Shown: positions 1 to 5,120 of the stretch, one piece after another
How positions within the stretch are numbered: the first letter of the stretch is position 1
Layout of the letters: each line of letters begins with the position of its first letter
From: an uncultured Oscillospiraceae bacterium
GTDB lineage: Bacteria > Bacillota > Clostridia > Oscillospirales > Acutalibacteraceae
Assembly: GCA_959601025.1 (NCBI GenBank)
Contig: CAUGOD010000069.1
Location: 1 to 5,120, forward strand
DNA length: 5,120 nt
Reading direction: 5' to 3'
Notes under the pieces: model-generated
The model's database searches: none
Seen by the model: only the letters and a program-made list of their open reading frames with translations
What the model was told of the DNA's origin: nothing
Position numbers and translations under genes: made by a program

Positions 1-390
1 TCCCGGGAACGGCTGTTTGATCTGCTCACGGAGCTGAACGAGGAGGACGTCCTCCTTACAAAGCAGCTGCGGGAACAGCTGACGAGCCATGGCGGAACGA
101 CGGCTGAAAGCGATGAAAAGGAGAGAGGAAAAGAAATGGTATCGGTAAAGCAAACGGTCAACGATGTAGTGGCTTCCCTGACCATGCTGGAGGGGCGGTC
201 GGAGGGAACGATTGCCGAAGAGACCCTCCTGCGGGAGGAGCTTGGCTTCGACAGCCTGAAAATGGTGGAGCTGGTGGTGTCGTTGGAGGAGGCCTTCGCT
301 ATCCAGATCGATGAAGCGGACCTGGACCCGCAGGCATTCGACACGGTGGGAGACCTGTACCGGCTGGTAGACCAGTATCTTGCCTGCTGA
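1..390 (+). CDS. 5'-truncated frame: unidentified protein end running in frame into an acyl carrier protein domain
   Basis: The frame containing the carrier protein has no stop from base 1 to the TGA at 388-390, and the other two forward frames are closed by stops in bases 1-135. The first 45 codons look coding: bases 1-90 have mostly G or C at third positions and encode an amphipathic, charged helix (SRERLFDLLTELNEED...). A flexible linker rich in Gly, Thr, Glu and Lys (about residues 31-45) then leads into the carrier domain. Two readings are possible. One is a single protein with a C-terminal carrier domain. The other is an upstream protein whose ribosomes run through while a separate ACP starts at ATG 136. 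I do not recognise the upstream family; helical ends of this kind occur in many enzymes, for example glycosyl or pyruvyl transferases, but 45 residues cannot decide. The true start lies outside the window. Confidence 0.5.
   Translation, partial: SRERLFDLLTELNEEDVLLTKQLREQLTSHGGTTAESDEKERGKEMVSVKQTVNDVVASLTMLEGRSEGTIAEETLLREELGFDSLKMVELVVSLEEAFAIQIDEADLDPQAFDTVGDLYRLVDQYLAC
136..390 (+). CDS. Acyl carrier protein (ACP1)
   Basis: An 84-residue acyl/peptidyl carrier protein of normal family length. The phosphopantetheine attachment motif is LGFDSLKMVEL with Ser40 as the modified serine, followed by a typical acidic helix II (VVSLEEAFAIQI) and a C-terminal helix after DTVGDLYRLV. Such proteins act in the cytosol and carry an acyl group as a thioester on the 4'-phosphopantetheine arm. 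ATG 136 is chosen because AAGGAGAGAGG at 118-128 is a strong ribosome binding site at good spacing and the ACP fold begins right after it. However, no in-frame stop precedes this ATG, so the domain may also be made as the C-terminus of a larger protein. It lies 44 bases upstream of an adenylate-forming enzyme, with no terminator between, which suggests that enzyme charges it. It differs clearly from ACP2 around the serine, so the two are probably not redundant. A housekeeping fatty-acid ACP is unlikely given this context. Confidence 0.85.
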   Translation: MVSVKQTVNDVVASLTMLEGRSEGTIAEETLLREELGFDSLKMVELVVSLEEAFAIQIDEADLDPQAFDTVGDLYRLVDQYLAC

Positions 391-434
391 CAAAGGCGGC
401 CGATCAAACCAGTAAAAAAGGGGAGGAACGCGCA

Positions 435-1868
435 TTGATTTGGGACTTTCTGACCGACCGGATGCTGGAGCATCCGTCGGCTACGATAAGCGGCGGCGGG
501 GAGACGCTGTGCTTTGCCGAGCTGGCCGACCAGGCTGCCTGGCTTTCGCACAGCCTGCCGAAGGAAACGATTGGGCTGGACTGCTCGTCGGAGCTGAACA
601 CCGCCCGGAGTCTGCTCGCCTGCTTCGCCGCCGGCGCGACGGCGGTTCCTCTTTCCCCCCGCTACGGGGAGGAGCACTGCCGGAAAATTGTCGAGAGCGT
701 GGGACTGACCTGGTTCCTGACCGACCGGGACGGGGAGCTCCGGCTGGAGCGGCGGAAAGGCGGCGCGACGGATCGGGAGACGGCGGACAGGGACGCGTTG
801 TCTGATGTGGAGCTGATTATGTGTACCTCCGGTACCACCGGCCGTCCCAAGGGGGCGATGATTACCGGCCGGGGACTGGAAGCCAATCTGCGGGATATCG
901 AAAGCTATTTCCGGATCGGGCCACCGGACCGTATCCTGATTTCCCGTCCGCTGTACCACTGCGCGGTGCTGACCGGAGAATTCCTGATTTCGCTGATACG
1001 GGGTGTGGACGTCGTGTTCTACGACGGCGCGTTCAATCCCGCCCGGGTGCTGGAGTCCGTCCGGTCGGAGAAAATTACCGTACTGTGCGGCACGCCGACC
1101 CTCTTTTATCATCTCAGCCTGCTGGCGTCGCGCCATCCCCGCCCGCTCGGCCTGCGAACCGCGGCGATCAGCGGGGAGTGCCTGACCCCCGCCGTGGCGG
1201 CGGGGATACGGGCGATGCTGCCGGACGCGGCGGTCTATAACGTGTACGGGCTGACCGAGGCCAGCCCGCGGGTATGCTGGCTTCCGCCTGAACGCTTCGA
1301 CGAAAAGCCGGACTGCGTGGGACTTCCTCTCCCGTCCCTCCGGCTGCGGGTCGTGGACGAAAAAGGAAACGAGCTTCCGGCCGGAGAAGCGGGGGAGCTG
1401 CTGGTAAGCGGACCCAGCCTGATGAAGGGATATTACCGCCAGCCGGAGCAGACCGCGCGGGTTCTCCGGGATGGCTGGCTCCATACCGGCGACGTCGCCG
1501 TGATGGACGGGGAGGGGATGGTATCCATCCGCGCCCGCCGGGACGGCCTGATCATCCGGGCGGGGATGAACATCTATCCGCAGGAAATCGAAAACGCGCT
1601 GACGCTGGACGATCAGGTGAAGGAAGCGCTGGCCTACGGCGTTCCCGACGGCCGGGGAAGCCAGCGGATCGCCGTGAAGGCGGTGATGGCCGATCCGGCC
1701 GCCACCCGGTCGGATTTCCTGGCCGTATGCCGGCGGCGGCTTTCACCCTATCAAATCCCGGATACCGTGGAATTTGTGGAACGGCTGGAGCGCAACGCCT
1801 CCGGTAAGCTCCTGCGGCCCCGGACGGCGCCTGATGCGGCCAAATCAGAAGAAGGAAGAACGTCATGA
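435..1868 (+). CDS. Adenylate-forming acyl-CoA/acyl-ACP synthetase (AMP-binding, ANL superfamily)
   Basis: A 477-residue class I adenylate-forming enzyme that activates a carboxylic acid with ATP to an acyl-AMP and passes it to a thiol, here probably a carrier-protein arm. The core motifs are present in order: P-loop TSGTTGRPKG (131-140), YGLTEASP (271-278), GWLHTGD (347-353), the hinge region RARRDGLIIRAGMNIYPQEIE at 366-386, and NASGKLLR (454-461) with the catalytic Lys458. The GMNIYPQEIE form resembles acyl-CoA ligases more than amino-acid-adenylating NRPS domains, so a fatty or other organic acid is the more likely substrate; its identity cannot be read from the sequence. It is somewhat short for the family, mainly because the N-terminal part before the P-loop is compact. 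The start is TTG 435, served by GGGGAGG at 420-426; no ATG in this frame precedes recognisable homology. Its TGA overlaps the next ATG as ATGA, implying translational coupling to the CYTH gene. ACP genes flank it on both sides of the cassette. Confidence 0.9.
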   Translation: MIWDFLTDRMLEHPSATISGGGETLCFAELADQAAWLSHSLPKETIGLDCSSELNTARSLLACFAAGATAVPLSPRYGEEHCRKIVESVGLTWFLTDRDGELRLERRKGGATDRETADRDALSDVELIMCTSGTTGRPKGAMITGRGLEANLRDIESYFRIGPPDRILISRPLYHCAVLTGEFLISLIRGVDVVFYDGAFNPARVLESVRSEKITVLCGTPTLFYHLSLLASRHPRPLGLRTAAISGECLTPAVAAGIRAMLPDAAVYNVYGLTEASPRVCWLPPERFDEKPDCVGLPLPSLRLRVVDEKGNELPAGEAGELLVSGPSLMKGYYRQPEQTARVLRDGWLHTGDVAVMDGEGMVSIRARRDGLIIRAGMNIYPQEIENALTLDDQVKEALAYGVPDGRGSQRIAVKAVMADPAATRSDFLAVCRRRLSPYQIPDTVEFVERLERNASGKLLRPRTAPDAAKSEEGRTS

Positions 1869-2548
1869 CGGATTACAGGGATATCTCGGAAAACGAATAC
1901 AAAATTTTGCTGGACGGCCCTTCGTTTTATGCGTTTATAAAACGGGTGGAGGAGCTGTTTCCCACGGTACCGCGGAAGGACGCCGTCCAGGTGAATTACT
2001 ATTACGATACGGACGACGGCTTGCTTCGCTCGCAGGATATCACCCTGCGGGTACGGCTGACCGAGGCGGGATTGTGGCTGCAGAGCAAGGTGCACTGCCC
2101 TGAACGGACCGCCTACCGACACAGCGAAGAGCGCTGCTGTGTGCTGAGCTCCCTGCCCAGGCAGCTGCGGCTGGCCGGTTTTCCGGGACGGTGCTTTGAG
2201 TTGCAGGGGAGCCTGACCACCCGCCGCACCCGGTTCCGTCTGCCGGACGGACTGCGGCTGGACTTCGACGTGAATTTCTACGAAGGACGCACCGATTACG
2301 AGCTGGAGCTGGAATTTTTCCCCGAAGCGCACGAACGTGCCCGGCTCCTCCTGCAGGAGCTTGGGATACCGGAAAAAGCAGCGGGAGATGTGGGGGACGG
2401 GAAAGCGACCCGCTTCTTCACCGCACGGGAGGGAAGGCCGGAAAGCAGTGTAACGGCGGATTTGGGCTTTTCCGGTCGTATAGATGGGAAAGCCAAAAAG
2501 GGCATAGAAGACAAAATAGGCAGGAAAGAGGCGGTGGGCCATGGCTGA
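1865..2548 (+). CDS. CYTH domain protein (triphosphate tunnel metalloenzyme family)
   Basis: A 227-residue protein with a CYTH fold, the family of class IV adenylate cyclase, thiamine triphosphatase and inorganic triphosphatases. The diagnostic ExExK signature is E9-N-E11-Y-K13. It is followed by NYYYDT (44-49), the basic strand LRVRL (61-65; R62, R64), Lys75 in WLQSK, RTRFR (121-125), the acidic strand LRLDFDVNF (130-138; D133, D135) and YELELE (145-150; E146, E148, E150). These alternating acidic and basic residues line the tunnel that binds metal and phosphate in known members, so an active phosphate-binding site is likely; hydrolysis versus binding cannot be told. GDGKATRFF (178-185) resembles the usual end of the domain. 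About 40 further residues, Lys/Gly-rich and of low complexity, follow and are not typical. AAGGAAG at 1852-1858 serves ATG 1865. It overlaps the gene before by 4 bases and ACP2 by 8, so it is firmly inside the operon. It may act on a phosphorylated product of the adenylation step, but this is inference. Confidence 0.85.
   Translation: MTDYRDISENEYKILLDGPSFYAFIKRVEELFPTVPRKDAVQVNYYYDTDDGLLRSQDITLRVRLTEAGLWLQSKVHCPERTAYRHSEERCCVLSSLPRQLRLAGFPGRCFELQGSLTTRRTRFRLPDGLRLDFDVNFYEGRTDYELELEFFPEAHERARLLLQELGIPEKAAGDVGDGKATRFFTAREGRPESSVTADLGFSGRIDGKAKKGIEDKIGRKEAVGHG
2461..2497 (+). other. Stem-loop inside the tail of the CYTH gene, upstream of ACP2
   Basis: The arm TTTGGGCTTTTCC (2461-2473) pairs with GGGAAAGCCAAA (2486-2497) around a 12-base loop: twelve pairs including one G-U, with one bulged G. 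It has no U-tract afterwards, so it is not an intrinsic terminator. It sits 25-30 bases before the ACP2 ribosome binding site and inside the unusual C-terminal extension of the CYTH protein, where it could stabilise, process or tune the distal part of the transcript. The structure is seen by eye; a role is inference. Confidence 0.4.
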
Positions 2549-2801
2549 GCCGAAAAACCGTCCGGAAATTACGCTGGATTCCGTCCGCACGGCGGTGAAT
2601 CGCGCGGCGCCGCTGGAAATCCTCCCCGGACAGGAGGATGAGGACCTTTCCGTTTTAGGGATGGATTCCCTGGGCTATGTCGCGGCGGTGGTGGAACTGG
2701 AAAAGACCTTCGACCTGCTTATCCCGGAGGAGGGACTGCTGTTCTCCGCTATGAATACGATCCGAAAAATTACCGAAATGGCGCGGTCCGCGGCGGAATG
2801 A
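2541..2801 (+). CDS. Acyl carrier protein (ACP2)
   Basis: An 86-residue carrier protein. The attachment motif is VLGMDSLGYVAAVVELEK with Ser43 as the predicted phosphopantetheine site. It is followed by FDLLIPEEGLLFSAMNTIRKI, the usual loop and helix III/IV pattern of ACPs. The start ATG 2541 lies 8 bases inside the CYTH gene and has GGAAAGAGG (2523-2531) upstream, so translation is probably coupled to the CYTH gene. Compared with ACP1, helix II carries Gly-Tyr-Val-Ala-Ala where ACP1 has Lys-Met-Val-Glu-Leu. Since that face is what partner enzymes recognise in known ACPs, the two carriers may meet different partners. It is the last gene of the cassette; no clear terminator follows within the next 100 bases. 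Whether the adenylating enzyme charges this carrier, ACP1 or both is not visible. Confidence 0.85.
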   Translation: MAEPKNRPEITLDSVRTAVNRAAPLEILPGQEDEDLSVLGMDSLGYVAAVVELEKTFDLLIPEEGLLFSAMNTIRKITEMARSAAE

Positions 2802-2876
2802 TCGTAATTTGCAGAATTTTGCATCATCAATCAGGGATAGGGCTGATCCTGGCCGTGTGGATGTTATCACGACTGT

Positions 2877-2902
2877 TTGACAGGATAAGCGTTTGTTATA
2901 TT
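2877..2902 (+). promoter_or_regulatory. Possible vegetative-type promoter ahead of ytaF
   Basis: A perfect -35 hexamer TTGACA (2877-2882) is followed 14 bases later by TATATT (2897-2902), a fair -10. It lies in the AT-richer half of the 262-base gap between ACP2 and ytaF, pointing toward ytaF. The 14-base spacer is clearly shorter than the usual 17 for sigma-A, so the match may be chance or the promoter weak. Confidence 0.25.
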
Positions 2903-2993
2903 TCTCCTCTCCATCGTTGTCTGACCGAATAGGGAACCATGTTGCCCCGCCGGCGCCTTTTTCCATCCATTGTATCCCGGTCGAACCCCTTCA

Positions 2994-3002
2994 CATAGGA
3001 TA
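2994..3002 (+). promoter_or_regulatory. Possible sigma-K-like -10 element ahead of ytaF
   Basis: CATAGGATA matches the sigma-K -10 consensus CATAnnnTA exactly and lies 61 bases before the ytaF start, which would suit a sporulation gene. No convincing sigma-K -35 (an AC core) is seen about 16 bases upstream, so this is only a suggestion. Confidence 0.18.
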
Positions 3003-3063
3003 AACAAGAGGCCTTTCAGCCGGGGAAACCGGTTTTCGATGAAACGGAAGGGGTACATAACGC

Positions 3064-3747
3064 ATGAATGGATCGGCAATTTACGAGGCGCTGACCGGCG
3101 GCGTCCTGATTTCCGCCGGCTCCCTTGCGGAGATTCTTCTCCTTGTCACCGCGGTATCGGCGGACGCTTTTGCCGCGAGCTTCGCTTACGGCGTTGGCCG
3201 CATTCGAATCCCGTTTTCCTCCGTCGCGGTGATTGCGGCGGTCAGCACCGGGATTCTGCTGATTTCCCTTTTATTCGGCGGCGTGATCCGGCCCTTTTTG
3301 CCGGAAGGGCTGGCGGAAGGGATTTCCTTCGGCGTCCTGTGTCTGCTGGGGGTTGTTAAGCTGTTTGACAGCACCTTGAAAGCCTTTCTCCGCCGGCACA
3401 CGACCCTTCGGCGGGAATGGAAGGTAGCGGGCTTTGAACTGCGCTTTATCCTGAACATCTACGCCAACCCGGAGGAAGCCGACAGCGACCGCTCTCACAG
3501 CCTTTCACCCCGGGAAGCGGCCCCGCTGGCGGCGGCGCTTTCCCTGGACGGGCTGGCGGCCGGCTTCGGCGCGGGATTGAGGGAGATCAGCTATCCGCTG
3601 ACGGCGATCCTTTCCCTGCTGGTCAGCGGCGGCGCAGTGCTGCTTGGCGCGGCCGGAGGCCGCCGCACGGCGGAAAAGCTGCCGTTTGACCTTTCCTGGA
3701 TGGGCGGGGCGCTGCTCCTCGCGCTGGCCGTGATCCGGCTGTTCTAA
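3064..3747 (+). CDS. ytaF: Sporulation membrane protein YtaF (MntP-like family)
   Basis: A 227-residue integral membrane protein with about six hydrophobic helices (roughly residues 21-42, 52-72, 84-101, 152-172, 177-197 and 209-227) arranged as two halves of three. Each half carries a small-residue/Asp motif: VSADAFAASFAYG (31-43, D34) and LSLDGLAAGFGAG (159-171, D162). This is the pattern of the manganese exporter MntP group, to which YtaF is related. The cytosolic or exposed loop between the halves contains DSDRSHSLSPRE (140-151), an EF-hand-like loop with D1, D3, S5, S7, S9 and E12 but His at the usual Gly6. A loop of this kind is, from memory, also typical of YtaF proteins. Its transported ion and its role in sporulation are not established. 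ATG 3064 has GGAAGGGG at 3046-3053. It is separated from the upstream cassette by 262 bases and closed by its own terminator, so it is likely monocistronic and expressed during sporulation. Confidence 0.85.
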   Translation: MNGSAIYEALTGGVLISAGSLAEILLLVTAVSADAFAASFAYGVGRIRIPFSSVAVIAAVSTGILLISLLFGGVIRPFLPEGLAEGISFGVLCLLGVVKLFDSTLKAFLRRHTTLRREWKVAGFELRFILNIYANPEEADSDRSHSLSPREAAPLAAALSLDGLAAGFGAGLREISYPLTAILSLLVSGGAVLLGAAGGRRTAEKLPFDLSWMGGALLLALAVIRLF

Positions 3748-3767
3748 AGGCGGATTCCGCCTTTTTT
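3746..3767 (+). terminator. Intrinsic terminator of ytaF
   Basis: AAAGGCGG (3746-3753) pairs perfectly with CCGCCTTT (3757-3764) around the loop ATT, giving an eight-pair GC-rich stem that runs into six consecutive T bases (3762-3767). The 5' arm begins within the ytaF TAA stop codon. It should stop transcription before the LysM-GH18 gene, implying that gene has its own promoter. Confidence 0.85.
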
Positions 3768-3865
3768 GAAAAAATCCGGATGGCCAGGCCCAGTAGGAGA
3801 ACCCAACCGCATATACTGTTCTGGATGCGTCCGGCCGGGTTCGTGGGAGAAAGGCTGGAAAATAC

Positions 3866-3894
3866 CGGAGCATGCCGGAAGTCCGGCAACTCCG
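3866..3894 (+). other. Bipartite leader hairpin before the LysM-GH18 gene
   Basis: CGGAG (3866-3870) pairs with CTCCG (3890-3894). Inside it, TGCCGG (3873-3878) pairs with CCGGCA (3883-3888) around the loop AAGT, with a small CA/A internal loop between the stems. The eleven pairs end directly against the AAAGGAAGG ribosome binding site (3895-3903). There is no T-run, so it is not a terminator; it may protect the transcript or modulate initiation. Confidence 0.45.
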
Positions 3895-3912
3895 AAAGGA
3901 AGGGTGCTGTCA

Positions 3913-5120
3913 GTGGACATTCATGTGGTACAGCCGGGGGAAAGCCTTTATTCCATCGCTCAGGCTTATGGAACGACCGCAGCGCGGCTCGCGCAGGATA
4001 ACGAATTGACCGATCCGGCCGCGCTGGCGGTCGGACAGACGATCGTGGTGCTGTATCCGCGGCAGGTGGTTACCGTGACGCCGGGAGACACGCTGGAAGG
4101 TATCGCGGACCGATACGGCGTGTCGGTCAATCAGCTTCTGCGGAATAATCCGCAGCTCGGCGGGCTTTCGGCGCTGACGCCGGGGCAGGTGCTGGTAATC
4201 GATTACGAAGGGGAAAAAGAGGGAACGCTCTCCGTTAACGGCTATGCCTATCCGTATATCGATCGGGCGGTATTACGCAAAACGCTGCCATACCTGACTT
4301 ATCTGACGCTCTTTACCTATGGCTTCACACCAGAGGGGGAGCTGATCGGGATGGACGACGAGGAAGTAATCGCCATTGCGAAGGAATACGGGGTCGCGCC
4401 GCTGATGCTGATCTCCACCCTGACCGAGGAGGGGACCTTCAGCAACGAGCTGGCCAATATCGTGCTGAACGACCCGGCTGTGCAGGAGCGTCTGATCAAT
4501 GAAATCCTTGCCAATCTGAGGGCAAAGGGATACTATGGGCTGGATGTGGATTTTGAATACATCGGCGCGGAAAACCGGGACGCCTACACCGCCTTTATTC
4601 AGAATATTACGCAAAGGCTGAACGCCGAAGGCTATCCCGTTGTCGTGGCACTCGCTCCCAAAACCTCCTCCGACCAGCCCGGACAGCTCTATGAAGGACA
4701 TGATTACGCGGGCCTTGGCGCGGCGGCGAATTACGTGCTGCTGATGACCTATGAATGGGGGTATACCTATGGTCCCCCCATGGCTGTAGCGCCGCTCAAC
4801 AAGGTGCGGGAGGTACTGGATTACGCCGTCAGCCAGATTGACCCGGGAAAAATCTTTATGGGGATGCCGAACTACGGATACGACTGGACGCTGCCCTTTG
4901 TTCGGGGAGAGTCCCAAGCCGAGTCTCTCTCCAATGTGGAGGCGGTAAACCGGGCGGTCCGGCAGAACGCCGCCATCGAATTTGATCCGACAGCGCAGGC
5001 TCCTTTTTATCGGTATTACGACGCGCAGGGACGGCAGCACGAGGTCTGGTTTGAGGATGCGCGCAGCGTACAGGCCAAGCTGCGGCTTTCGCAGGAGTAT
5101 GGAACACGGGGCGTTAGCTA
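3913..5120 (+). CDS. LysM-LysM-GH18 spore peptidoglycan hydrolase, YaaH/SleL-like (3' end cut off)
   Basis: An open frame of 402 codons, running off the window and probably lacking only the last 20-30 residues. Two LysM repeats bind peptidoglycan (about residues 3-47, starting IHVVQPGESLYSIA, and 51-97, starting QVVTVTPGDTLEGIA). A glycoside hydrolase 18 barrel follows (about 107 to the end) with the catalytic motif YYGLDVDFEY (207-216). D211, D213 and the proton donor E215 are kept, while the first Asp of the classical DxxDxDxE is Tyr208. MTYEWGYTYGPP (278-289), GMPNYGYDWTLP (317-328) and HEVWFEDARS (376-385) are hallmarks of the YaaH/SleL group, N-acetylglucosaminidases that cut cortex muralytic fragments during germination. 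There is no signal peptide, as expected for an enzyme made in the mother cell and deposited on the spore. GTG 3913 is chosen: AAAGGAAGG (3895-3903) is 9 bases upstream and LysM homology starts at residue 3; GTG 3904 in the same frame is too close to that site. The frame is open back to the ytaF stop, but that stretch holds the terminator and hairpin. Confidence 0.88.
   Translation, partial: MDIHVVQPGESLYSIAQAYGTTAARLAQDNELTDPAALAVGQTIVVLYPRQVVTVTPGDTLEGIADRYGVSVNQLLRNNPQLGGLSALTPGQVLVIDYEGEKEGTLSVNGYAYPYIDRAVLRKTLPYLTYLTLFTYGFTPEGELIGMDDEEVIAIAKEYGVAPLMLISTLTEEGTFSNELANIVLNDPAVQERLINEILANLRAKGYYGLDVDFEYIGAENRDAYTAFIQNITQRLNAEGYPVVVALAPKTSSDQPGQLYEGHDYAGLGAAANYVLLMTYEWGYTYGPPMAVAPLNKVREVLDYAVSQIDPGKIFMGMPNYGYDWTLPFVRGESQAESLSNVEAVNRAVRQNAAIEFDPTAQAPFYRYYDAQGRQHEVWFEDARSVQAKLRLSQEYGTRGVS

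Noticed and set aside
1751..2590. Long open frame of 279 codons on the minus strand, opposite the CYTH gene
   Set aside because: It lies opposite two genes with clear family motifs, its translation is low-complexity and without recognisable domain pattern, and such frames arise readily opposite GC-rich genes.
2802..2860. Terminator for the cassette after ACP2
   Set aside because: Only a weak ATCAG/CTGAT pairing with an eight-base loop is present and no T-run follows, so termination here is not supported.
2802..3063. yybP-ykoY manganese riboswitch ahead of the MntP-like ytaF
   Set aside because: I looked for the conserved GGGGAGUA-type core and flanking helices known from mntP leaders and did not find them; only small hairpins such as CCGG-GGAAA-CCGG (3020-3032) are present.
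3810..3817. CATATACT as a sigma-E -10 (consensus CATACAnT) or TATACT as a sigma-A -10 for the LysM-GH18 gene
   Set aside because: The -10 match is good, and sigma-E control would fit a cortex enzyme, but no suitable -35 lies at the right distance for either factor.
3780..4001. Short + strand frame of 73 codons crossing the LysM-GH18 start
   Set aside because: It overlaps the first LysM repeat in another frame, has no good ribosome site, and its product is basic and featureless.
4273..5040. Open frame of 255 codons on the minus strand, opposite the GH18 domain
   Set aside because: The plus strand carries unmistakable YaaH/SleL motifs throughout; the antisense frame is a codon-bias shadow.
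1..5120. Mobile elements, CRISPR arrays, tRNA or rRNA genes
   Set aside because: No transposase or integrase motifs, regularly spaced repeats, or structural RNA signatures were seen; the non-coding gaps are short and accounted for above.

Overview
The window looks like chromosomal DNA from a GC-rich, endospore-forming member of the Clostridia (an Oscillospiraceae-like bacterium is my best guess). This rests on three observations: a YtaF-type sporulation membrane protein, a LysM-LysM-GH18 enzyme of the YaaH/SleL spore cortex family, and purine-rich Shine-Dalgarno sites with TTG and GTG starts in a high-GC coding background. All recognisable genes are on the + strand.

Region 1 (1-2801) is a compact four-gene cassette: an acyl carrier protein (ACP1, 136-390), a 477-residue adenylate-forming enzyme (435-1868), a CYTH-domain protein (1865-2548) and a second, diverged acyl carrier protein (ACP2, 2541-2801). 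The last three reading frames overlap by 4 and 8 bases, so they are probably co-transcribed and translationally coupled. The ACP1 frame is open back to base 1. The upstream gene therefore either is fused to ACP1 or has no stop codon before it. The natural reading is that the adenylating enzyme activates a carboxylic acid with ATP and loads it on one or both carrier proteins. The CYTH protein, from a family that binds or cleaves triphosphate-type substrates, is an unexpected partner. No ketosynthase, thioesterase or phosphopantetheinyl transferase is visible, so the product is unknown.

Region 2 (2802-3063) is a 262-base non-coding stretch, visibly AT-richer in its first half. It has promoter-like elements (a perfect TTGACA with a short spacer to TATATT, and a sigma-K-like CATAGGATA) ahead of ytaF.

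Region 3 (3064-3767) is ytaF, a six-helix membrane protein of the MntP-like group with an EF-hand-like loop. A strong intrinsic terminator overlaps its stop codon.

Region 4 (3768-5120) is a 145-base leader with a bipartite hairpin just before the ribosome binding site, then a LysM-LysM-GH18 gene starting at GTG 3913 and cut off by the window end after 402 codons. It probably hydrolyses spore cortex peptidoglycan at germination. Regions 3 and 4 look like ordinary sporulation genes. The carrier-protein/CYTH cassette is the part least explained by known biology.
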